From an uncultured Micrococcales bacterium (GTDB lineage: Bacteria; Actinomycetota; Actinomycetes; Actinomycetales; Microbacteriaceae): a stretch of DNA of 7,635 nucleotides. The notes beneath the pieces are model-generated. The model saw nothing but the letters and a program-made list of their open reading frames with translations. It did no database searches and was not told the DNA's origin. Below, one piece after another: positions 1-4,808 of this stretch. Where the stretch lies: contig CAITNA010000127.1 in the NCBI GenBank assembly GCA_903893675.1, positions 1 to 7,635 on the forward strand, in the 5' to 3' direction. The position numbers and the translations under genes were made by a program. Positions within the stretch are counted from its first letter, which is position 1. Each line of letters begins with the position of its first letter.

Positions 1-1
1 C

Positions 2-1039
2 GTCGAGCTGAACCACATCGACCAGTCGGTGCTGCCGAGCGGTTTTCAGTTGGGCGACAACGATTCGCGAATCCTGGCCTGTGCCTTCAATTTGGCAGGC
101 GAGGGCCAGAACGTGACCGTGGTGTCGAAAGACCTGCCGATGCGCGTCAAGGCTGCATCACTCGGCATGAACGCCGAGGAGTACCGCAACGACAACGCGG
201 CCGACAGCGGTTGGACCGGCATCACCGAGATTGACCTCTCTGGCGACGAACTCAACGACCTCTATGAATCCGAGATCATCAAGCACGCAGGCGTTGCCGG
301 CATGCCGGTGAACACCGGCCTCGTGATTCACTCTGAGCGCGGCAGTGCCCTTGGTCGCGTTGATGAGGGCTCGAAGATCAAGCTGGTTCGCGGCGACCGC
401 GATGTATTCGGCGTTCACGGCCGCAGTGCCGAGCAGCGCCTGGCCATCGACATGCTTCTCTACCCAGAGGTCGGCATCATCTCGATCGGCGGTCGTGCCG
501 GAACCGGAAAGTCAGCGCTCGCACTTTGCGCAGCCCTCGAAGCGGTTCTCGAGCGTCGCCAGCACAAGAAGATTATGGTCTTCCGCCCACTTTTCGCAGT
601 CGGTGGTCAAGAGCTCGGTTACCTGCCTGGCAGCGAAGCCGAAAAGATGAACCCTTGGGGTCAGGCGATCTTCGACACCTTGAGTGCCTTGGTTTCGAAA
701 GAGGTCATCGAGCACGTGGTTGACCGCGGCCTGCTCGAGGTGCTTCCGCTCACGCACATACGTGGTCGTTCGCTGCATGACGCCTTCGTCATCGTCGACG
801 AGGCTCAGTCGCTCGAGCGAAACGTGCTGCTCACGATGCTCTCACGCATCGGTCAGAACTCGCGAGTCGTGCTGACCCACGACGTGGCCCAACGCGACAA
901 CCTGCGAGTCGGTCGCCACGACGGCATCGCCTCGGTGGTCGAGCAGCTGAAGAACAACAAATTGTTCGCCCACGTCACGCTCACCCGCAGCGAGCGTTCG
1001 GCGATTGCCGGTCTGGTCACCGACCTGCTCGACAACTGA
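2..1039 (+). CDS. PhoH family protein (PIN domain plus P-loop ATPase), 5' partial
   Basis: The frame is open from the first complete codon at position 2, so the true start lies outside the window. A GTG at 29 is internal: in-frame residues before it continue the protein. Numbering from that GTG, residues 1-60 are the end of an N-terminal PIN-like nuclease domain, including a GDNDSRIL acidic segment. Residues 128-336 form the PhoH ATPase. It has a Walker A loop GGRAGTGKS (154-162), a PhoH-typical stretch with FRPLF, LGYLPG and KMNPW (185-210), and Walker B FVIVDEAQ (253-260). The combination matches YlaK/PhoH2-type proteins, described as RNA helicase/ribonucleases resembling VapC fused to PhoH. 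The family is usually about 430 residues, so roughly 90 N-terminal residues are missing here. The gene ends in TGA 56 bases before the secreted-protein gene. Family assignment is secure; the exact cellular role in this organism is not known. Confidence 0.93.
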   Translation, partial: VELNHIDQSVLPSGFQLGDNDSRILACAFNLAGEGQNVTVVSKDLPMRVKAASLGMNAEEYRNDNAADSGWTGITEIDLSGDELNDLYESEIIKHAGVAGMPVNTGLVIHSERGSALGRVDEGSKIKLVRGDRDVFGVHGRSAEQRLAIDMLLYPEVGIISIGGRAGTGKSALALCAALEAVLERRQHKKIMVFRPLFAVGGQELGYLPGSEAEKMNPWGQAIFDTLSALVSKEVIEHVVDRGLLEVLPLTHIRGRSLHDAFVIVDEAQSLERNVLLTMLSRIGQNSRVVLTHDVAQRDNLRVGRHDGIASVVEQLKNNKLFAHVTLTRSERSAIAGLVTDLLDN

Positions 1040-1064
1040 CCCTGGCAGAGGACTTTCTCGGTTC

Positions 1065-1082
1065 TCAGTCGGCTAAGACTGA
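1065..1082 (+). promoter_or_regulatory. Short inverted repeat upstream of the secreted-protein gene
   Basis: Arms TCAGTC (1065-1070) and GACTGA (1077-1082) are perfect reverse complements separated by six bases (GGCTAA). They lie in the 56-base gap between phoH and the secreted-protein gene, ending 13 bases before its ATG. No T-run follows, so this is not an intrinsic terminator. It could be an operator or a small leader hairpin, or chance. The gap shows no convincing -35/-10 pair and no good Shine-Dalgarno sequence. Confidence 0.25.
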
Positions 1083-1095
1083 TACCTTCAGAGAC

Positions 1096-2769
1096 ATGGC
1101 AAAGCGTCTTTTAGCACTGGTTTCACTGGTGGTCCTGGTCTTCTCATCTCTTTTGGTTAGCGCCCCTGCGCGAGCCGATGTGACTTTTTCTACGGGTTGT
1201 AATTCCTCGCTTGGAGATTGCCCTTCTATCCAAATCATCCCTGCTGGGCCGGATGGGATTAGCCAAGAGGTTGCGTTAGTTGACCTGAACAACACTGATT
1301 TTTGCGCTGCTGAGATTGGTGCCGAGGATTTGTCAGGCGTAACTGTCGTCGACCTTTCGGGCACCGGGGGATACTCGTTTCGCGATCAGAGTTCTGGGAC
1401 CACCGGCTCCCACATCGGAACGGTCTCTTTCGCACACGCTGGAACCTACTCTTTGGGGTTCCGCGTGCAGTGTGCTTACAGCTCAGCTTTCATCGGCACC
1501 TACATCATCGAAGGCGGAGTAGATGCCACCTTCACGATTTCGGTTCCAGCCCCTACTGCGACACCAACCGCCACACCAACTCCAACCCCAAGCCCGTCGT
1601 CCTCCGCGCTAGGTCAAGTGCAAAACGTCAAAGTCACTCCACGTGACGATGGCGCTGATCTGACCTGGGATCCAGTGCCTCGAGCCACTTCTTATGTGGT
1701 CTGGCACTCGGGCATTTGGGCATGCCAGGGCGTGGCCACATCATGTTCTGTCTCGGGTCTCACATATGGCTCACTCGAATCACAAATTGCAGTTCAAGCT
1801 TTCACCTCGAACTCGAGCGATACGCCAACCACCGTTCCTCCTTTTAGGGTCGCTCAACAGATTGCGTTGTCTGGCTACCTGAGTGGAAAAATGCAGGTCG
1901 GCTCCACCTTGAAATTCGTGCCGGTCACATCGGGCACTGTCGCACACACAGACTTGCAGTGGTTTAGCTGTAGCGCGCCGGTTGCTTCGTCGCAGTCGCA
2001 ACCGAATTGTGACCAAATCGCCAATGCCTCTGGTGACTCTTTGACAGTCAGTTCAGCGTTCCTGGGCAAATACCTAACCCCGTTCATCCACGCAAATAGC
2101 CCTTGGTCTGATGCGATGTTCACTCTCGGCAGCAGCAAGGCCGTCGTGTCAGCATCGGCCCCAGCGCCCGTCACTCCCGGCGATCAGGGTGGCAAGCCAA
2201 CGGTTACCGAAATCTCTAACCATCAGGTGACGAATGCTGGCGGCACCGTGATCACGGTAAGCGGCAGCAACTTGTCTGGCGTTGTCGCCGTTGCCCTCAA
2301 CGGGGTTGCTGCCAAATTCACGCCTGTTAGTGACACCTCGCTTAGCTTCACAGTTCCGGCAAGTTCGACTTCGGTTGGCCTGGTTGATCTGACCCTTGTG
2401 AACACGAAGGGAAGCACCACGCTTTCAAAGGTCATCAATTATACGAAAGCGCATACCGTTGCATACCCGAGTTTGAAACTGATGGTGCCAGGTTTTGCGA
2501 CCGGCAAATTCGCACTTACTAGTGCACAGAAAAAGGCAGTGGCGAAATTCATTGGTTCGAAACCTGACTACCTGAAGCTCACTTGCACGGGCAGCACGAC
2601 CGGCTTGGCCAAGTCGACCGCGCTGCTGTCACTTGATCTAAAGCGCGCCAAAGCCGTTTGTGCCTTTGCAACTTCGTTGAATAAGTCGGTCATGTCGATG
2701 TCGAATTTTGTTTCAGGTGCCAAGGCCGGAAAAGTAAGTCAGTTCGTCGCCTTGACCCTAAACCACTAG
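1096..2769 (+). CDS. Secreted multidomain protein with FN3-like, Ig-like, IPT/TIG and OmpA-like C-terminal domains
   Basis: The 557-residue product starts at ATG 1096 with a classic signal peptide: KR, a hydrophobic core, and likely cleavage after APARA at residue 27. Residues 28-150 are a beta-rich domain with four cysteines (35, 42, 70, 126). Residues 151-170 are a Pro/Thr/Ser linker. Residues 172-247 look like FN3, and 255-352 like the actinobacterial Ig-type repeat (QVGSTLKF, LQWFSC, LGKYL). Residues 368-449 are an IPT/TIG domain (AGGTVITVSGSNL, VALNG). The last ~100 residues resemble a degenerate OmpA-like, peptidoglycan-associating fold: F..GKFALTSAQKKAV, a strand ending in TCTG, then LDLKRAKAVCAF. 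No LPXTG motif or C-terminal membrane helix is present, so any wall attachment would be non-covalent. The start has only a weak ribosome binding site (AGAGAC directly before ATG). Codon third positions are more A/T-rich than in neighbouring genes. Function is unknown; an extracellular adhesion or envelope role is only an inference. Confidence 0.85.
   Translation: MAKRLLALVSLVVLVFSSLLVSAPARADVTFSTGCNSSLGDCPSIQIIPAGPDGISQEVALVDLNNTDFCAAEIGAEDLSGVTVVDLSGTGGYSFRDQSSGTTGSHIGTVSFAHAGTYSLGFRVQCAYSSAFIGTYIIEGGVDATFTISVPAPTATPTATPTPTPSPSSSALGQVQNVKVTPRDDGADLTWDPVPRATSYVVWHSGIWACQGVATSCSVSGLTYGSLESQIAVQAFTSNSSDTPTTVPPFRVAQQIALSGYLSGKMQVGSTLKFVPVTSGTVAHTDLQWFSCSAPVASSQSQPNCDQIANASGDSLTVSSAFLGKYLTPFIHANSPWSDAMFTLGSSKAVVSASAPAPVTPGDQGGKPTVTEISNHQVTNAGGTVITVSGSNLSGVVAVALNGVAAKFTPVSDTSLSFTVPASSTSVGLVDLTLVNTKGSTTLSKVINYTKAHTVAYPSLKLMVPGFATGKFALTSAQKKAVAKFIGSKPDYLKLTCTGSTTGLAKSTALLSLDLKRAKAVCAFATSLNKSVMSMSNFVSGAKAGKVSQFVALTLNH
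1546..1605 (+). repeat. Low-complexity Pro/Thr linker-coding repeat
   Basis: This stretch encodes residues 151-170 of the secreted protein, an alternation of Pro with Thr, Ala and Ser. At DNA level it is an imperfect repeat of ACACCAACY-like units. Such linkers separate domains in exported actinobacterial proteins and are often O-glycosylated. The repeat could vary in length between strains. Confidence 0.6.
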
Positions 2770-2790
2770 CCGTAACAAAACGTCACGTCT

Positions 2791-2823
2791 CGAAATCTCG
2801 GGATGGTCATCCTGGCGGTTTCG
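2791..2823. promoter_or_regulatory. Imperfect dyad overlapping the cysK promoter (candidate operator)
   Basis: Nested inverted repeats are visible. The outer arms are CGAAA (2791-2795) and TTTCG (2819-2823). The inner arms are GGATG (2801-2805) and CATCC (2808-2812), separated by GT. The inner dyad covers the proposed -35 of cysK and no T-run follows, so an operator fits better than a terminator for the upstream gene. An additional short palindrome ACGT-C-ACGT lies just upstream at 2780-2788. A regulator of sulfur assimilation is an obvious candidate ligand, but no known motif was matched. Confidence 0.35.
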
Positions 2824-2831
2824 CTTAAAAT
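2804..2831 (+). promoter_or_regulatory. Predicted cysK promoter giving a leaderless transcript
   Basis: A -10 hexamer TAAAAT (2826-2831, one mismatch to TATAAT) lies six bases before the cysK ATG at 2838. A weaker -35, TGGTCA (2804-2809), sits 16 bases upstream of it. Initiation about seven bases after the -10 would fall on or next to the A of the ATG. There is no Shine-Dalgarno sequence between the -10 and the start codon, which agrees with leaderless translation, a common mode in Actinobacteria. Confidence 0.55.
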
Positions 2832-2837
2832 TGAGTC

Positions 2838-3776
2838 ATGACCGCACGCATTTATAACGACATCACCGAAGCCTTTGGCAACACCCCGCTGGTTCAGTTG
2901 AACCGCGTAACCGATGGGGCAGGCGCTCGCATTCTGGCGAAGCTTGAGTTCTACAACCCATCGAGCAGCGTGAAAGACCGTCTTGGCATCGCCATGGTCG
3001 ACGCAGCCGAAGACGCCGGAGCCCTTCAGCCTGGCGGAACCATCGTTGAGGCGACCTCGGGCAACACCGGCATCGCCCTGGCAATGGTCGGCGCAGCCCG
3101 CGGCTACCGCGTGGTCATCGCAATGCCTGAGTCGGTCTCTAAGGAGCGTCGTGCGCTGATTCGTGCCTATGGCGCTGAACTGGTGCTAACCCCGGCCCCA
3201 GAGGGCATGAAGGGCGCTGTGGCACGTGCCGAGGAGCTCGGCCAGAAGCCAGGCCACGTGCTGGTTCGCCAGTTCGAGAACCTCGCCGGCCCAGCCATTC
3301 ACAAGCGCACCACCGGCGAAGAGATCTGGCGCGACACTGAGGGCAAGATTGACGCCTTCGTGGCGGGCATCGGCACCGGCGGCACCATCACCGGCGTTGG
3401 TCAGCTACTTCGCGAGAAGAACCCAGACATCAAGATTTTCGGAGTTGAGCCTGCGGCCTCGCCAATCCTCAACGGCGGCGCACCTGGCCCACACCCGATC
3501 CAGGGCATCGGGGCAAACTTCGTTCCGAAAGTTCTCGACACCAACATCTACGACGAGGTTCTAGACGTAACCAACGAGGATGCAATCAAGTACGCACGCA
3601 AGCTCGCAACTGACGACGGCATCCTTGGTGGAATTTCATCGGGTGCTGCAGCATGGGCAGCGGTTCAGGTTGCAAACCGACCTGAATTCGCGGGCAAGAC
3701 TATTGTTGTTCTGCTGGCCTCGTTCGGTGAGCGTTACCTCTCAACCGTTCTTTACCAGGACCTCTTAGATCAGTAG
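2838..3776 (+). CDS. cysK: Cysteine synthase A (O-acetylserine sulfhydrylase)
   Basis: This PLP enzyme makes L-cysteine from O-acetyl-L-serine and sulfide in the cytoplasm. At 312 residues it is full length for the family (about 310). The PLP-binding lysine is K46 in NPSSSVKDR. The substrate loop SGNTG is at 74-78, the phosphate-binding GTGGT at 179-183, and the GISSGA segment with the PLP ring-contacting serine at 265-270. The C-terminal motif reads ASFGERYLST, close to the PSFGERYLS form seen in plant enzymes. The ATG is directly preceded by a -10-like element and has no Shine-Dalgarno sequence. cysE follows after six bases, so the two are an operon and the substrate-producing and substrate-using enzymes are made together. 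CysK rather than CysM or cystathionine beta-synthase is favoured by length, the ERYLS ending and the cysE partner. Confidence 0.96.
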   Translation: MTARIYNDITEAFGNTPLVQLNRVTDGAGARILAKLEFYNPSSSVKDRLGIAMVDAAEDAGALQPGGTIVEATSGNTGIALAMVGAARGYRVVIAMPESVSKERRALIRAYGAELVLTPAPEGMKGAVARAEELGQKPGHVLVRQFENLAGPAIHKRTTGEEIWRDTEGKIDAFVAGIGTGGTITGVGQLLREKNPDIKIFGVEPAASPILNGGAPGPHPIQGIGANFVPKVLDTNIYDEVLDVTNEDAIKYARKLATDDGILGGISSGAAAWAAVQVANRPEFAGKTIVVLLASFGERYLSTVLYQDLLDQ

Positions 3777-3782
3777 GACACT

Positions 3783-4289
3783 TTGTCAATTTTGAGTCGC
3801 GTCATCGAAGACCTCGACAGCGCTATCAAACGAGACCCTGCAACATCTGGTCGCTTCGAGATGTTCGTCACCTCTGCCGGCCTTCACGCCGTATGGGGTC
3901 ACCGAGTCGCGAAGTTCATTTTTTCTAAACTGCGGATGCGCATCCTCGGTCGCTGGGTAGCGCAGTGGGTTCGCTTCTGGACCGGCGTTGAAATTCACCC
4001 GGGTGCCACTATCGGTCGCCGCATGTTCATTGATCACGGCATGGGCGTTGTGATTGGCGCAACTGCGGTAGTCGGCGACGACGTGTTGATGTATCACGGC
4101 GTGACTCTCGGCGGCAAAACTCTTGCTCGCGGCACCAAGCGTCACCCAACAATCGGCAACAACGTGGTTCTTGGGGCTCACTCGATCGTGCTTGGCGACA
4201 TCACCGTGGGCGACGGGGCGCGCATCGGGGCCGGGGCTATCGTCACCAAAGACGTAAAGCCTGGCGCCACCATCGTCGGCGTTCACTAA
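3783..4289 (+). CDS. cysE: Serine O-acetyltransferase, short form without C-terminal tail
   Basis: The enzyme transfers acetyl from acetyl-CoA to L-serine, supplying O-acetylserine to CysK. The TTG at 3783 is chosen as start because AGGA (3775-3778) lies four bases upstream and overlaps the cysK stop region, a coupled arrangement. The 168 residues contain the catalytic features: RDPA (D18), IDHG (D84, H85), YHGVTLGG (H105) and TKRHPTIG (R120, H121). A left-handed hexapeptide beta-helix extends from about residue 70 to the end. The long N-terminal helical domain of enteric CysE is absent, as is usual in short bacterial forms. Two oddities stand out. The motif normally read as VIGETA is VIGATA (A93). 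The protein also stops at VGVH, where family members usually continue with VGVPA and a tail that inserts into the CysK active site. Confidence 0.93.
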   Translation: MSILSRVIEDLDSAIKRDPATSGRFEMFVTSAGLHAVWGHRVAKFIFSKLRMRILGRWVAQWVRFWTGVEIHPGATIGRRMFIDHGMGVVIGATAVVGDDVLMYHGVTLGGKTLARGTKRHPTIGNNVVLGAHSIVLGDITVGDGARIGAGAIVTKDVKPGATIVGVH

Positions 4290-4299
4290 CTCGAAGGCT

Positions 4300-4308
4300 T
4301 GTGAATAA
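4300..4308 (-). other. Perfect DnaA-box consensus match (TTATTCACA)
   Basis: The minus strand of the gap between cysE and the peptidase gene reads TTATTCACA, which fits the consensus TTATNCACA. It is a single box, with no AT-rich unwinding region, no further boxes and no dnaA or dnaN nearby, so it is not an origin. A chance match is quite possible in a window of this size. The rest of the gap (4290-4346) shows no clear terminator for cysE and no clear promoter. Confidence 0.25.
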
Positions 4309-4346
4309 CCAGAGCCCGCCGACGTCGTGGCAGGCACTCTTGGGGG

Positions 4347-4808
4347 ATGTTCTCCGTATTGCCCTGGCTCGGCCCTGTCTACCTGGTTGGGGTCGCCTGG
4401 CCGCTGGCCCGAATCGACATCCGCAGCCATAGGCTGCCCAATCGCCTGACCCTGCCGGTGTTGCCCTTGGCGGCCGCCAGTCAGGCCTTGACGGCTGTTT
4501 TCACGGGTGAGTGGTCTCGGCTTGGCACATCACTCGGATGCGCCATCCTGGCCTTTATCGTCGGGCTCGGTGTGAATCGCACCGGAGTTTTGGGCATGGG
4601 AGACGTCAAGTTGATCACGGGAATAACCCTGTGCCTGGCTTGGTTCTCTCCGATAGCTCCGCTGATCGCGTTAGCTGCAAGTTTTGCGGTTGCCACAGTT
4701 GCGGTGTTATTTCTCTTTGCCAAAAGAAAAACGAGTATGGGCCAGAGCATTGCGCTCGGCCCATACTTGCTTTTGGGATTTGTTATAGCCCTGGCGCAGT
4801 CATTCTGA
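4347..4808 (+). CDS. A24 family prepilin peptidase (short, methyltransferase domain absent)
   Basis: This membrane aspartic protease cleaves the leader peptides of type IV or Flp/Tad pilins at the cytoplasmic face. Both catalytic aspartates are present: D24 in RIDIRSHRLPN, and D86 in the GMGDVKL (GxGD) motif. The 153 residues are hydrophobic, with about five or six membrane segments (near 8-22, 34-52, 60-77, 88-100, 103-125, 138-151). The N-terminal methyltransferase domain of PilD-type enzymes is missing, as in CpaA/TadV-like proteins. ATG 4347 is the only usable start in frame after the stop at 4302; it directly follows a G-run, so the ribosome binding site spacing is poor. No pilin or secretion ATPase gene lies in the window. 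The last 26 bases overlap the end of convergent fumC, and a hairpin acting as the fumC terminator lies inside this gene at 4734-4767. Confidence 0.88.
   Translation: MFSVLPWLGPVYLVGVAWPLARIDIRSHRLPNRLTLPVLPLAAASQALTAVFTGEWSRLGTSLGCAILAFIVGLGVNRTGVLGMGDVKLITGITLCLAWFSPIAPLIALAASFAVATVAVLFLFAKRKTSMGQSIALGPYLLLGFVIALAQSF
4722..4767 (-). terminator. Intrinsic terminator of the fumC operon, inside the peptidase coding sequence
   Basis: AGTATGGGCC (4734-4743) and GGCCCATACT (4758-4767) are perfect reverse complements. The stem continues with GAGC (4745-4748) pairing GCTC (4754-4757), with A4744 bulged and a five-base loop (4749-4753). Read on the minus strand, the stem begins 15 bases after the fumC stop. 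It is followed by CG and then TTTTTCTTTT (from the A-rich 4722-4731), a textbook intrinsic terminator. On the plus strand the stem is followed by TTGCTTTTGGG, a much poorer U-tract, so transcription of the peptidase gene may pass through. Confidence 0.85.

Noticed and set aside
29..31. GTG as the real start of the PhoH gene
   Set aside because: The frame is open to the window edge, and the codons before it continue a PIN-domain sequence, so the gene is 5' truncated by the window.
1051..1086. Promoter for the secreted-protein gene (possible -10 TAAGAC at 1074-1079)
   Set aside because: Only about half of the -10 positions match and no -35 was found at the right spacing, so it was not called.
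1546..1605. CRISPR-like or microsatellite array
   Set aside because: The repeat simply encodes a Pro/Thr linker within an open reading frame; there are no spacers and no fixed-length repeat unit.
3723..3756. Possible active-site defect in CysK (ASFGERYLST instead of PDSGERYLST)
   Set aside because: The PSFGERYLS form is normal in many active O-acetylserine sulfhydrylases; only Pro to Ala differs, and all PLP motifs are intact.
3786..4430. Open frame of 214 codons on the minus strand opposite cysE and the start of the peptidase gene
   Set aside because: It is the complement of conserved hexapeptide-repeat codons, with no family resemblance and no ribosome binding site seen.
4734..4767. The hairpin as a terminator for plus-strand transcription from cysKE
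   Set aside because: It lies before the end of the peptidase gene, and the plus-strand tail TTGCTTTTGGG is a poor U-tract, so the minus-strand role is preferred.
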